A stretch of 64,000 nucleotides of DNA. Origin: RXOA01 sp964554715. GTDB lineage: Bacteria > Bipolaricaulota > Bipolaricaulia > UBA7950 > UBA9294. Made by a program: the position numbers and the translations under genes. Positions 1 through 9,001 of the stretch are shown one piece after another. The notes beneath the pieces are model-generated. The model searched no databases, had not been told where the DNA came from, and worked only from the letters and a program-made list of their open reading frames with translations. The stretch covers positions 1-64,000 of the forward strand of contig CAZKPU010000001.1 in assembly GCA_964554715.1 (NCBI GenBank), given 5' to 3'. Position 1 is the stretch's first letter. The number at the start of each line of letters is the position of its first letter.

Positions 1-440
1 TGGCGCTGACGGGCCGGATCGACGCCGAGCGCCCAGAGGTACCAGTGGGGGACGGGCATGTGTTTCGAGTGAAAGCCGTCGACGAACGACATCGCCTGGA
101 GAAATCGGAACCGCTCCGCCCGCGGGAAACGCATCACGGCGAAGGGAAGCCCCATCCCCGTCCGAAGCATGCGCAATGTGGTCGTCCTTGTTGCGTTCGG
201 GGCAAGCCAGCAAGCGGCTCCCGCCGAATCATGCGTCGTTGTGACCTCGCCGTACACTTGGGTGTAGCGAAGCAGCGCCTTCCACATCGGCCGCATCAAC
301 CGCTCCCGCGCTCGATCATCCGGAAGGATCGCGGTCCACATCGGATCGGCAAGGAACGCTTGCGTCAATCCCTCAGCGGCCTGCCCGAGTTGCCGCCGCG
401 TCAACGACTGAATCCGGTGACTCCCACCCTGATCAACCAC
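1..440 (-). CDS. GNAT-family N-acetyltransferase, cut by the window edge
   Basis: The minus strand is open from a GTG at 440 to the window edge, about 146 residues. The start is chosen because a strong ribosome site (AAGGGGGG) lies just upstream. The translation begins VVDQGGSHRIQSLTRRQLGQ and runs through AFLADPMWTAILPDD to PVPHWYLWALGVDPARQR. The last part is the entry into the acetyl-CoA-binding motif A of GCN5-related acetyltransferases (V-x-P-x-x-R/Q). The rest of the fold lies outside the window, so the substrate cannot be told. The gene starts 32 bases after the aminotransferase stop, so it is probably the last visible gene of the aromatic operon. The family call is fairly safe; a link to aromatic amino acids is only positional. 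Confidence 0.72.
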   Translation of the reverse strand, partial: MVDQGGSHRIQSLTRRQLGQAAEGLTQAFLADPMWTAILPDDRARERLMRPMWKALLRYTQVYGEVTTTHDSAGAACWLAPNATRTTTLRMLRTGMGLPFAVMRFPRAERFRFLQAMSFVDGFHSKHMPVPHWYLWALGVDPARQR

Positions 441-472
441 GATCCCCCCTTGACCGGCGACAGGGACGATTT

Positions 473-1726
473 CTACTTCGGCGGATTGCGATGCTCCCTA
501 CCGCCTCCCGAAGCTTCGCAACTGATGATACGGCCTGCTTCCCGCAGACGTCTTGCCGCTTCTCGAATCGTATCCGTTGGTGCGGTCACGGACCAACGAA
601 GGTATGAGTCGCACGACTCGCCGAAGAAGGTTCCGGGAGCTAGGGCGATTCCCGTTCGACGAAGGAGTTCGATCGCGACCTGTTCCGATGAGCTACCTTT
701 CGGGACTCTGGTCCAAAGGTATGGACCGGCCGCAGGAAGGCGCGCATTGAGCCCCGCTTGCGCGAGTGCATCGACGAGAATCTCCAGGCGCTTCCGATAG
801 GTGCGGTTCCGGTGAGCGATCCATGCCGCGTCTGTGGAGAGCGCTGCTGTGGCTGCCGATAGGAGCGGAGCGACCATCCCCGAGTCGGTGTTCGTCTTCA
901 GTTGGCTGAGAGCCTTCAATGCGGCGCGATTTCCCACGGCCATCCCCATGCGGAACCCCGCCATGTTGTAGGTCTTCGAGAACGAGTTGAACTCGACAGC
1001 CACATCGAAAGCGCCGGTTGCCTCGAGAACGCTCGGAGGGGGCGCCTGTCCGTAGAACACCTCGGTGTAGGGAGCATCATGACACACGAGAATCCCGTGT
1101 CTGCGTGAGAAGGCCACGACTTCGTCGAAGAAATCTTTGGTTGCGGTTGCGCCGGTGGGGTTGTTGGGGTAGTTCAACCACAGGAGACGGGTCCGCTGGG
1201 CGATCCGGTGCGGGATTCCCGCCAGATCAGGTAGGAAACCCAGATCCGCGGAGAGCGGAACCGGAACAACGTTGGCTCCTGCAAGCCGTGCGCCGATGCG
1301 GTACGGCGTGTAACCCGGCTCGGGTACGAGAACGATGTCCCCCGGATCGACGGTTGCGAGCGAGAAGTGAATGATGCCCTCTTTCGAGCCGAGCAAGGGA
1401 ACGACCTCGATCTCGGCGTCCGGCAAGACTCGAAACCTGCGCTCGTAGTAGCTGGCGATGGCTTGTCGAAGCGGCGCCTCCTGTTCACGAGACGAATACC
1501 CTTGCCCGAACCCTTGCTCGGAACCATGTCCGGAACGGCACAAAGCTTGCATCACTGCATCAGGTGGCGCCAGGTCGGGGCTTCCGATATCCAGATGGAT
1601 GATCTCTTCGTACGGCGTCGACGTGCTTTGGCAGCGGCTCTTCCATTGCCCGAATGGGTAGGAGGGCACTGAGTTCAGTCGTGCTGCCCGGGCGGCACGC
1701 TCTGCGGACTTCGTGGGGTCAGACAT
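473..1726 (-). CDS. PLP-dependent class I/II aminotransferase, probably aromatic
   Basis: A 417-residue fold-type I aminotransferase of the LL-diaminopimelate/aspartate aminotransferase group. Visible marks are LDIGSPDLAPP near the N-terminus, NYPNNPTGA (substrate and cofactor pocket), and SFSKTYNMAGFR with the PLP lysine. The start overlaps the aroQ stop by 8 bases, so the two are translationally coupled. Its place after a complete shikimate/Phe/Tyr gene set suggests it aminates phenylpyruvate and 4-hydroxyphenylpyruvate, or prephenate, as the last step. That role is inferred from context; sequence alone also allows DapL or an aspartate aminotransferase. The roughly 20 C-terminal residues (ending EHRNPPK) look like an unstructured tail. 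Confidence 0.85.
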   Translation of the reverse strand: MSDPTKSAERAARAARLNSVPSYPFGQWKSRCQSTSTPYEEIIHLDIGSPDLAPPDAVMQALCRSGHGSEQGFGQGYSSREQEAPLRQAIASYYERRFRVLPDAEIEVVPLLGSKEGIIHFSLATVDPGDIVLVPEPGYTPYRIGARLAGANVVPVPLSADLGFLPDLAGIPHRIAQRTRLLWLNYPNNPTGATATKDFFDEVVAFSRRHGILVCHDAPYTEVFYGQAPPPSVLEATGAFDVAVEFNSFSKTYNMAGFRMGMAVGNRAALKALSQLKTNTDSGMVAPLLSAATAALSTDAAWIAHRNRTYRKRLEILVDALAQAGLNARLPAAGPYLWTRVPKGSSSEQVAIELLRRTGIALAPGTFFGESCDSYLRWSVTAPTDTIREAARRLREAGRIISCEASGGGREHRNPPK

Positions 1727-2192
1727 CCGAGTTGAGAAGAGTAAGAAGCGCTGTCAGCCCCAGAGAGTAGCTTCGGGCTCCAATCCCCATGACGACTCCG
1801 TCACAGCAACCGGCTGTGACCAAGGTTCGGCGGAACTTCTCGCGTGCAAGCACGTTGGTCAGGTGGACTTCGACCGCCGGAACCGGAACCGTGGACAGCG
1901 CATCGCGGAGAGCGATGCTCGTGTGTGAGTATGCGGCCGGATTGATGAGAACACCGTCCGCCCAATCGGCATTCTCGTAGAGCGTGTCAATCAGGGTACC
2001 CTCACAGTTGGATTGGAGGATACGAAGCTCGACGCACAGTGTCTCGGCCTGAAGGTGTAGTGCCGCATCGATTTCCGCAAGTGTCGTGTTTCCATAGATT
2101 CCCGGCTCGCGGCTTCCGAGAGCGTTGAGATTCGGACCGTGCAAAACGAGAACATGTCTCTTGGCCTGTGTGATGTCGTGGTTCTCCGGCAT
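1719..2192 (-). CDS. aroQ: 3-dehydroquinate dehydratase, type II
   Basis: Converts 3-dehydroquinate to 3-dehydroshikimate. The 157-residue protein has the type II signature LHGPNLNALGSREPGIYG near the N-terminus with the catalytic tyrosine, the NCEGTLID motif, and NPAAYSHTSIAL and EVHLTN later. This matches the usual family length of about 145-160. The start (MPENHD) is set at 2192 because its ATG shares one base with the TGA of aroKB (TGATG); the reading frame stays open upstream, but that part is inside aroKB. It overlaps the downstream aminotransferase by 8 bases. Confidence 0.95.
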   Translation of the reverse strand: MPENHDITQAKRHVLVLHGPNLNALGSREPGIYGNTTLAEIDAALHLQAETLCVELRILQSNCEGTLIDTLYENADWADGVLINPAAYSHTSIALRDALSTVPVPAVEVHLTNVLAREKFRRTLVTAGCCDGVVMGIGARSYSLGLTALLTLLNSDV

Positions 2193-3799
2193 CAATCCTC
2201 CTTTGCTCCGAGTGTCAACAGCGCTTCGCGAACGGTGCACAGAGGGACCTCCGCCGTGTCGACCGTTCCGATCGATCGAGGCAGCACCCACTGGAGCCGC
2301 CCGTGTTCACGCTTCTTGTCGGTGTTCATGGCCTCGAGCAGGGCATCGACCGAATAGGACGGGCAGCGAACGGGAAGCTGCAACTGGTCGAGTGCTGCCG
2401 TGACGGATTCGACGACGGACTCGGATGCCATCCCTTGGGATACGGCTATGTGCGTCGCTGCAACCAGTCCGATCGCTACCGCCTCGCCGTGGCGGATCCG
2501 GTAGGCACTGACCGCCTCAATCGCATGTCCTACGGTGTGCCCGAGATTCAGGAAGATCCGTCGGCCGCGCTCGCGGGGATCTTCCTCGATCAGCTGGATC
2601 TTCACAGATTGAGCTTGGGCGATCATCTCGACACCGGCGTCTCCCGTCCAATCCGCTCTTGTCAGAGTCTCCGAGGCTAGGGTGTCGAACAGATCGGGTG
2701 CCGAGACGATGCCGTGCTTCAGGGCTTCTGCGATCCCCGAGCGCAGTTCCGCTTCGGCCAACGTTCCCAGAGTCTCGACGTCGGCGATGACCATCGATGG
2801 ATCGAAGAACGCTCCCACGAGGTTCTTGCCTTGAGGAAGGTCGACACCGGTCTTCCCGCCGAGACTTGCGTCGATCATCGCGATCAGTGTCGTCGGCATA
2901 TGGACAAGCCAACGAACGCCTCGGCTGAAGGTTGCGGCTGCGAATCCTACCAGATCGCCCGTGACGCCTCCCCCGAGGGCGATTACAGCACTTGATCGAT
3001 CCAACCCCGCCGAAACGAATTGCATATAGAGATCGCGAACGGTGGCGAGCGTCTTTGCCGGCTCACCGTCGGGGATCATGCAGGCGTGGGGGCGGAACCC
3101 CGCGTCGGACAGACTTCCGAGTACATCATCTGCATACAGGTCGCCGACCGTCGGGTTTGTCACCACGCCTACGGGGACCGATGATGCGCCCGTGGCAGAG
3201 CGCAGGAGATCGCCGATCCTGTGTCTCAAACCGATCCCGTTGAAGACCGTGTAGGAGGTGGTCCCGGAGCCCACACGCCGTGTTCGTGTGCGAATGAGAT
3301 GAATGATCTCCTCGGCGATTTCCTCGGGCGATCGCCCGGTCGTGTCGATGTGCCATGGAACCTTCCCGTAAGCCTGCTCCCGCTCCGCCAGAAGTCGGTT
3401 CATCTGATGCTCGCGGTTCGACGGCTCCAGGAGGGGTCGGTCTGCGGCCCGTCGGAGCCGTCTGAGGATCTCCTTGTGATCGGCGCGAAGACAGATGCCT
3501 ATGGCCGAATCCAGTAACCTCTTTCGGTTCTCCGCGCAGAGCAACGTTCCGCCGCCGGTGGCGATCACGTGTCCCCGAGTTGCAGCAAGCGTTCCGCAAA
3601 GCTCGGATTCGAGCTTCCGGAACTTCGCTTCTCCCTGCTCGTCGAAAATCTGGCGGACCGTTCGACCGGTTCTCGATTCGATCCTCTCGTCCATGTCGAC
3701 GAACGGACAGCCGAGCCTTGCGGCAACGAGCCTGCCGACCGTTGTCTTGCCGGTTCCCATGAATCCCGTGATCACGACATTCCGCCTGTTACACATCAT
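2192..3799 (-). CDS. aroKB: Shikimate kinase / 3-dehydroquinate synthase fusion
   Basis: A 535-residue bifunctional protein. Residues 1 to about 170 are shikimate kinase: P-loop GFMGTGKTT (12-20), DMDERIE shikimate-binding strand, TGGGTL and the RPLLE lid. Residues from about 178 on are 3-dehydroquinate synthase: NAD-binding GGGVTGD (276-282), DASLGGKTGVD (310-320) and the metal-site NLGHTVGHA. The kinase phosphorylates shikimate, and the synthase closes DAHP to dehydroquinate, so non-consecutive steps are fused. AroK-AroB fusions are known from Thermotoga. The start overlaps the aroC stop by 11 bases. No frameshift or missing active-site motif was seen. Confidence 0.95.
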   Translation of the reverse strand: MMCNRRNVVITGFMGTGKTTVGRLVAARLGCPFVDMDERIESRTGRTVRQIFDEQGEAKFRKLESELCGTLAATRGHVIATGGGTLLCAENRKRLLDSAIGICLRADHKEILRRLRRAADRPLLEPSNREHQMNRLLAEREQAYGKVPWHIDTTGRSPEEIAEEIIHLIRTRTRRVGSGTTSYTVFNGIGLRHRIGDLLRSATGASSVPVGVVTNPTVGDLYADDVLGSLSDAGFRPHACMIPDGEPAKTLATVRDLYMQFVSAGLDRSSAVIALGGGVTGDLVGFAAATFSRGVRWLVHMPTTLIAMIDASLGGKTGVDLPQGKNLVGAFFDPSMVIADVETLGTLAEAELRSGIAEALKHGIVSAPDLFDTLASETLTRADWTGDAGVEMIAQAQSVKIQLIEEDPRERGRRIFLNLGHTVGHAIEAVSAYRIRHGEAVAIGLVAATHIAVSQGMASESVVESVTAALDQLQLPVRCPSYSVDALLEAMNTDKKREHGRLQWVLPRSIGTVDTAEVPLCTVREALLTLGAKED

Positions 3800-4925
3800 G
3801 CTTCCTCGTTCCCAGGTGACGGATCATCTCAGAAACGCTGTCGCCACCGAGCTTTTCGGAGACGGCGCCGGCGATCGTCCATGCAATCATCGCCTCGCCG
3901 ACGATGGATGCTGCTGGGACGGCGCAGGTGTCCGAGCGTTGGTAGCGCGAAGCGGCAGCGCAGCGCTCGATCAGATCGGCGGACGCCTGGGCGGCGCGAG
4001 TCGTCGGAATCGGCTTCATCGCCATCCGAACGACGATCGGTTCTCCATTGCTCACTCCGCCCTCAACGCCTCCTGCTCGATTTGTCGAGCGCTGAATCTG
4101 TCCGTTCAGATCGACGACGAATCCATCTTGGACCTGCGTGCTTGGCAACTTGGCATTCTCGAAAGCAGGTCCGATTTCCACTCCCTTCACGCCCGGGATG
4201 GAAAGCGCGGCGGAGGCGAGCTGCGCATCGAGCCGCCGATCCCATTGGGTGAAACTTCCCAACCCGATGATCTGGCCGGTTACGGCTACGACGAAGACTC
4301 CTCCAAGGGCATCGCCTGTGGCACGAGCCTGATCGATGGCAGCCATCATCCGCCGAGCGGATTCCGAGTTGGGACAGCGCACGGGGTTGCACTCGGCGAG
4401 TGAAGCGAGCCGCTCCTGTGACTCATCAGGTAGGTCTGCTTCGGCGGTGCCGATCGACGTGACGTAGCTTCCGACTTGAACCCCGAACACGGCGAGCAGC
4501 TGTCTGGCAAGGCTTCCAGCGGCTACGCGTGCTGCGGTCTCTCGTGCGCTGGCGCGCTCAAGGATCGGTCGGGCATCCGAAAGGCCGAACTTCATCATCC
4601 CGGCGAAGTCCGCATGCCCAGGACGTGGAACCGTGACAGACGGCAGCGATTCGGAGGCCCAGAGGGCCTGCCAGTTCTCCCAATCCCGGTTTGGGATCTG
4701 AAGAGCAATCGGTGCCCCCGTTGTCTGTCCGTGAATGACCCCGGAGAGGATCGACGCTCGATCGTGTTCGATCTGCATCCTCCCACCCCGCCCGTAGCCA
4801 CGTTGTCTTCGCGCTAGGTCGCGTGCGATCGCGTCACGATCGATCTCAAGTCCGGCGGGGAAACCGTCAATGATTGCTACCAGGCAAGCACCGTGCGATT
4901 CCCCCGACGTCAGAAGACGTATCAT
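3789..4925 (-). CDS. aroC: Chorismate synthase
   Basis: Converts 5-enolpyruvylshikimate-3-phosphate to chorismate using reduced FMN. The 378-residue protein begins MIRLLTSGESHG, the canonical N-terminus. It continues with RGYGRGGRMQIE, PGHADFAGMMKFG and RASARETAARVAAG, all family signatures, and GGVEGGVSNGEP in the centre. The start at 4925 overlaps the aroE stop by 4 bases (ATGA); the longer open frame upstream is only aroE read out of frame. Confidence 0.96.
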   Translation of the reverse strand: MIRLLTSGESHGACLVAIIDGFPAGLEIDRDAIARDLARRQRGYGRGGRMQIEHDRASILSGVIHGQTTGAPIALQIPNRDWENWQALWASESLPSVTVPRPGHADFAGMMKFGLSDARPILERASARETAARVAAGSLARQLLAVFGVQVGSYVTSIGTAEADLPDESQERLASLAECNPVRCPNSESARRMMAAIDQARATGDALGGVFVVAVTGQIIGLGSFTQWDRRLDAQLASAALSIPGVKGVEIGPAFENAKLPSTQVQDGFVVDLNGQIQRSTNRAGGVEGGVSNGEPIVVRMAMKPIPTTRAAQASADLIERCAAASRYQRSDTCAVPAASIVGEAMIAWTIAGAVSEKLGGDSVSEMIRHLGTRKHDV

Positions 4926-5800
4926 ACTGCCTCCTCCAGCGCTCGATGCGCGGCATCTCTCATCGCTCCGACAGGTGCTTCGCGATCCGTCCACAGGAGG
5001 AACGATTGCGCCGCCTGACAGATAAGCATCTCCAATCCGCTGACGATCCGAACTCCCGACGCCTTTGCTTGGAGCACGAGTTTGGTCTCCGTCGGTGTGT
5101 AGACCACATCAAACACCGTGAGATGTGGCGGGATCGGTCGAAAGTCCGGCCAGATGCTGTCGTTCGTTTCCGGCCACATTCCGATCGGTGTTGCGTGAAC
5201 CAGGAGCGTCGCCCGCTCCGACTCCCGGATCAGATTCTCCGCATTGAACCGGCGCACTCGTAGATGAGTTCCCGATGACCCAAGCTCGCGAACGATCCTG
5301 TCACCCTGGCCGACTCTTCTCGCCAGGATCAAGATCTCGTCCGCCTGTGAGCGGATCAATCCGAACACCGCTGCGCGTGCGGCTCCTCCGGCCCCGATCA
5401 CGATCGCCCGCGATCCCCGAATCGAGTGGCCGGCTTTCTCCAGGGCGCAAACGACACCAAGATGGTCTGTGTTGTATCCGGCAACCCGCGACGCTCCGGC
5501 ATCGTCTCGATCGATGACAATCGTGTTGACGGCTCCAAGAGCACGTGCTTCATCGCTGATGGCATCGAGCATCGGAAGGATCGTCTCCTTGTGCGGGAGC
5601 GTGATATTGGCGCCACGGAATCCAAGCGCGGCCAAACCACGAACAGCGGAACGAAGGTCTGGTGCGCCGACCTGAATAGGGATGTAGATCCCGTCTAGAT
5701 CTCTCGCGGCAAGCGCTGCAGACTGCATCACCGGTGATATGCTGTGCGAAACAGGCGCGCCGAGAAGCGCAAGGAGCAGGGGACGCGGTGCCGCGGTCAT
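4922..5800 (-). CDS. aroE: Shikimate dehydrogenase
   Basis: NADPH-dependent reduction of 3-dehydroshikimate to shikimate. The 292 residues show LLGAPVSHSISPVMQ (substrate-binding serines), GANITLPHKE with the catalytic lysine, YNTDHLG with the catalytic aspartate, and the Rossmann motif VIGAGGAARA. Length and motif order are normal. It is joined by 4-base overlaps to aroA upstream and aroC downstream. Confidence 0.96.
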   Translation of the reverse strand: MTAAPRPLLLALLGAPVSHSISPVMQSAALAARDLDGIYIPIQVGAPDLRSAVRGLAALGFRGANITLPHKETILPMLDAISDEARALGAVNTIVIDRDDAGASRVAGYNTDHLGVVCALEKAGHSIRGSRAIVIGAGGAARAAVFGLIRSQADEILILARRVGQGDRIVRELGSSGTHLRVRRFNAENLIRESERATLLVHATPIGMWPETNDSIWPDFRPIPPHLTVFDVVYTPTETKLVLQAKASGVRIVSGLEMLICQAAQSFLLWTDREAPVGAMRDAAHRALEEAV

Positions 5801-7134
5801 CGGATAACCTTCCTTCTTTGTTGCGTGCGAGTCAGAGGAGCCTTGAGCTTCTCGAGCATCGTGAAGAATCCGGGAAACGAATCGTGCGTTCGATCGTCTC
5901 CGCTTACGATGGGACGATTGCCGGAAGTGATCAGAGATGCAATCGCCAGCATCATCGCCAAACGGTGGTCTCCGTGATCGCTGACGTTCGCCCCATGAAG
6001 CGGTGTCGGACCTTCGACGACAAACCCGTCGTCGGTGGCGGTGATCGCTGCCCCCAGGGCTCGTAGCTCGTTGACCACGGTTGCGATCCGATCCGTCTCC
6101 TTGAACCGCAACTCGCCGGCGTTTCTAACGATGGTTGTGCCGAGCGCTTGCGTGGCAAGCAGCGCAAGGACCGGTAATTCGTCGATCATGCGGGGAATAA
6201 GCTCTCCACCGATGGTGACCCCGCGCAGCGCCGATGAACGAGCACGGATCGTTGCGGTCGGCTCGTTTCCGAACGCTTCCGGCGCATCGGTGATGATCTC
6301 GATATCAGCGCCCATGGCCCTGAGCACGTCAAGCAGGCCCGTTCGGGTCGGATTGATCCCTACTCGATGAAGCTTGACGTCAGAGTCCGGGGATATCAGG
6401 GCCCCGGCAAGAAGAAACGCCGCCGACGATAGATCGCCCGGAACGGAGATCGACAGCGGGCGTAGGGAGCGTGTGTTGTGGATCGACACCTCGGAAGTCG
6501 TCTCATTCACAACGACTGGAGCTCCCATCCTCCGGAGCATTCGCTCGGTGTGGTCACGCGTTGGCGCGCCCTGTGTGATCCGCGTGATTCCTGCGGCGGT
6601 CAGTCCCGCAAGAAGAATGGCGCTTTTCACCTGGGCGCTCGGGACGGCAAGCTGATGCTCGATCCCGTGCAGCGCCCGTCCTTCAATCCGCAGCGGAGCT
6701 TTCCCGTCTGTATCCTCGATGAGCGCTCCCATCTTGCGGAGCGGTTCGACAACGCGGCCCATCGGACGGCGTAGCAGCTGCGGTTCGCCGAGCAGCGTTG
6801 CGTGCACCCGCTGTCCCGCGAGTGTCCCTGCGAGCAAGCGCATTGCGGTTCCGGATCTGCGGCAATCAAGGTGAACAGGGGCTTCCGTAGGTCGGAAACG
6901 GCTCAATCCCTCTCCGACCACACGAAGGGAGAGTTCATTGCTGCGCTCGATTTCGACCCCCAAGCGGCGCAGACACGCGATGGTTGCCAGACAGTCCTCG
7001 CACGGCAGGAACCCCTTGATATGCGACGATCCCTCGGCCAATGCAGCAAGGATCAGCGCTCGATGCGTGATCGACTTATCACCCGGGATGACCGCCTCGC
7101 CCCTCAGACTCGCCACTGTGCAGTGTTGCATCAT
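5797..7134 (-). CDS. aroA: 3-phosphoshikimate 1-carboxyvinyltransferase (EPSP synthase)
   Basis: Adds enolpyruvate from PEP to shikimate-3-phosphate. The 445-residue protein has GEAVIPGDKSITHRALIL at the start, LDCRRSGTAMRLLAG (the PEP-binding loop, with DCRRSGTA instead of the commoner GNAGTA), VPSAQVKSAILLAG, and later GELRFKETDRI and DHRLAMMLA. It sits between tyrA and aroE with 4-base overlaps at each end. Confidence 0.95.
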   Translation of the reverse strand: MMQHCTVASLRGEAVIPGDKSITHRALILAALAEGSSHIKGFLPCEDCLATIACLRRLGVEIERSNELSLRVVGEGLSRFRPTEAPVHLDCRRSGTAMRLLAGTLAGQRVHATLLGEPQLLRRPMGRVVEPLRKMGALIEDTDGKAPLRIEGRALHGIEHQLAVPSAQVKSAILLAGLTAAGITRITQGAPTRDHTERMLRRMGAPVVVNETTSEVSIHNTRSLRPLSISVPGDLSSAAFLLAGALISPDSDVKLHRVGINPTRTGLLDVLRAMGADIEIITDAPEAFGNEPTATIRARSSALRGVTIGGELIPRMIDELPVLALLATQALGTTIVRNAGELRFKETDRIATVVNELRALGAAITATDDGFVVEGPTPLHGANVSDHGDHRLAMMLAIASLITSGNRPIVSGDDRTHDSFPGFFTMLEKLKAPLTRTQQRRKVIR

Positions 7135-7991
7135 GGGAACATCCTTCTTCTCTCAGCACGGATCTTCGACAGCGCTTCCCGTAAGGCCGATTCATCCTCT
7201 TCGGCGATCCACTGCGTCAATTGCCCCAGCCTGCCCTGGAACGCGGCAACGGCGGAACAGATCTCCTGACGGTTCGTGAGCAGGATATCGATCATCATGT
7301 CGATATCGCTCCCGGAGATCCGCGATGTGTCACGGAACCCGCCGGCGACGATCTCCCATGCCGCCGGATCACCGGATGTCACAGCATCGGCCGTAGCAAC
7401 AAGACCGCACGACAGGAGATACGGGAGATGGCTGAGTGTTGCCGTCAGATGGTCCTGACGGGATGGATCGAGGATCAGGGGCACGCTTCCGATGGCACGA
7501 ACAAGTGCTTCTGCCGTGGTAAGCGCCTCCGGAGTCGTTCGATCGAGCGGTGTCAGAATGAATGTGGCATCGTTGAAGATCTGCGGATCGGCGTGGCGGA
7601 TCCCCGACAGCTCCTTGCCACACATCGGATGACCGCCGAGTGCATGCACCGATGCGGGCAGGATCTCCATTCTCCTGACAATCTCCTGCTTTGTGCTTCC
7701 CAGATCGAGAAGCAAAGAGCCGGCGGGCCAGGAACGCGCATATGTGCTGATTTGGTCGAGGATTGCGCGAACCGGTGCCGCAAGGATCGTGATGTCGATG
7801 TCCGACACGGCTTCCTCGATGTCTGAGACGCCGGCATCGATGAGGTTGTGATCCAGCGCGAACTGAACGGCTTCGGGCCGTCGATCCATCCCGATAACCG
7901 TTGCACAACGATCACGGATCGCCGCGGCGAACGATCCCCCCATGAGGCCAAGACCTAGCACGGCAACTCGACTGGATTCGATCGGCTTCAC
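7131..7991 (-). CDS. tyrA: Prephenate dehydrogenase (TyrA family)
   Basis: NAD(P)-dependent oxidative decarboxylation of prephenate (or arogenate) toward tyrosine. The 286-residue protein begins with VAVLGLGLMGGSFAAAI, a Rossmann dinucleotide site. It carries GSTKQEIV, the HPMCGKE motif around the catalytic histidine, and HLPYLLS, all typical of TyrA. It has no ACT or chorismate mutase domain, so feedback control would have to come from the DAHP synthase, the mutase or the operon attenuator. It overlaps aroF and aroA by 4 bases on either side. Specificity for prephenate against arogenate cannot be read from the sequence. Confidence 0.93.
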   Translation of the reverse strand: MKPIESSRVAVLGLGLMGGSFAAAIRDRCATVIGMDRRPEAVQFALDHNLIDAGVSDIEEAVSDIDITILAAPVRAILDQISTYARSWPAGSLLLDLGSTKQEIVRRMEILPASVHALGGHPMCGKELSGIRHADPQIFNDATFILTPLDRTTPEALTTAEALVRAIGSVPLILDPSRQDHLTATLSHLPYLLSCGLVATADAVTSGDPAAWEIVAGGFRDTSRISGSDIDMMIDILLTNRQEICSAVAAFQGRLGQLTQWIAEEDESALREALSKIRAERRRMFP

Positions 7992-9001
7992 AGCGTCCTC
8001 CCCACGGCGGCGGCCACGGCACCAACGGAATCCACAAGAGACGAGAACATCTCGGGAGGAAGCGACTGCGGACCGTCCGACAACGCAAGCTCTGGATGAG
8101 CGTGAACCTCGACCAGCAGTCCATCGGCGCCGCCGGCGACGGAGGCTTGCGCTACCGGAGTCACCAACTCCCGCTTGCCTGTTCCGTGACTGGGGTCGAC
8201 GACCACGGGAAGATGTGTCAGCTGCTTCAGAAGAGGAATCGCGTTGATGTCCACCGTATTCCTTGTGTACGGCTCGAATGTACGGATTCCTCGCTCACAC
8301 AGAACAACCCGTTCGTTCCCGTGGCTAAGGATGTACTCGGCGGCCATCAACAGTTCCTCGATGGTCGACATCATTCCGCGCTTGAGGAGTACCGGTCGTT
8401 GCGCTCTACCGGCGGCATGCAGCAACGCGAAGTTCTGCATGTTCCTCGCGCCGATCTGCAGCATGTCCGCGTAGCTCGTGACCAAGGGAACGAGTTCCGG
8501 ATCCATGACCTCCGTCACAACTGGGAGGCCCGTTTCCCGCCGTGCCTCCGCCAGAATCCGCAAGCCGGCCTCGCCCATTCCTTGGAAGCTGTACGGGGAT
8601 GTTCGCGGCTTGAACGCTCCACCTCGTAGCATGTGCGCACCTCTTTCCATGACGGAGTTTGCCGTTTCGAGAAAAGCATCCCGGCTCTCGACGGCGCAAG
8701 GGCCGGCAATGAGAGCCACTTGGCTTCCTCCGATGCGCAAGTCGCCGATCGGCACAATCGTGTCTTCGGGATGAAACTCACGGCTTGCGCGCTTGAACGG
8801 CTTCTGGATCGGTACCGCTTCTTCAACGCCCCCCATCTGGCGGATGCGATCTGCATACACCGTCGCCCCGTCTCCGATAATTCCGACCACAGAGTGATCC
8901 TTGCCTTGAGAAACGTGCGTTTGGCAGCCCATCTGCTCGATGAGAGCAATGACGTTGTTCAGTTGGATCGGCGTCGCATCCTGTTTCATGATGATAAGCA
9001 T
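7988..9001 (-). CDS. aroF: 3-deoxy-7-phosphoheptulonate (DAHP) synthase, type I-beta
   Basis: First step of the shikimate pathway: PEP plus erythrose-4-phosphate to DAHP. Residues 1 to about 75 form the ferredoxin-like regulatory domain (MLIIMKQDATP..., HSVVGIIGDG) seen in Thermotoga-type enzymes, where it binds tyrosine or phenylalanine. The catalytic barrel follows: IAGPCAVES, RGGAFKPRTSPYSFQG, QIGARNMQNF, LLKRGM and VDPSHGTGKR. The 337-residue length is normal for this subtype. The start overlaps the pheA stop by 16 bases. Allosteric inhibition by Tyr/Phe is inferred from the extra domain. Confidence 0.95.
   Translation of the reverse strand: MLIIMKQDATPIQLNNVIALIEQMGCQTHVSQGKDHSVVGIIGDGATVYADRIRQMGGVEEAVPIQKPFKRASREFHPEDTIVPIGDLRIGGSQVALIAGPCAVESRDAFLETANSVMERGAHMLRGGAFKPRTSPYSFQGMGEAGLRILAEARRETGLPVVTEVMDPELVPLVTSYADMLQIGARNMQNFALLHAAGRAQRPVLLKRGMMSTIEELLMAAEYILSHGNERVVLCERGIRTFEPYTRNTVDINAIPLLKQLTHLPVVVDPSHGTGKRELVTPVAQASVAGGADGLLVEVHAHPELALSDGPQSLPPEMFSSLVDSVGAVAAAVGRTL

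Noticed and set aside
45..800. 251-residue plus-strand frame at the window start
   Set aside because: It is antisense to the aminotransferase and GNAT genes, both of which have clear motifs, and the peptide is rich in Arg and Pro as shadows in this genome are.
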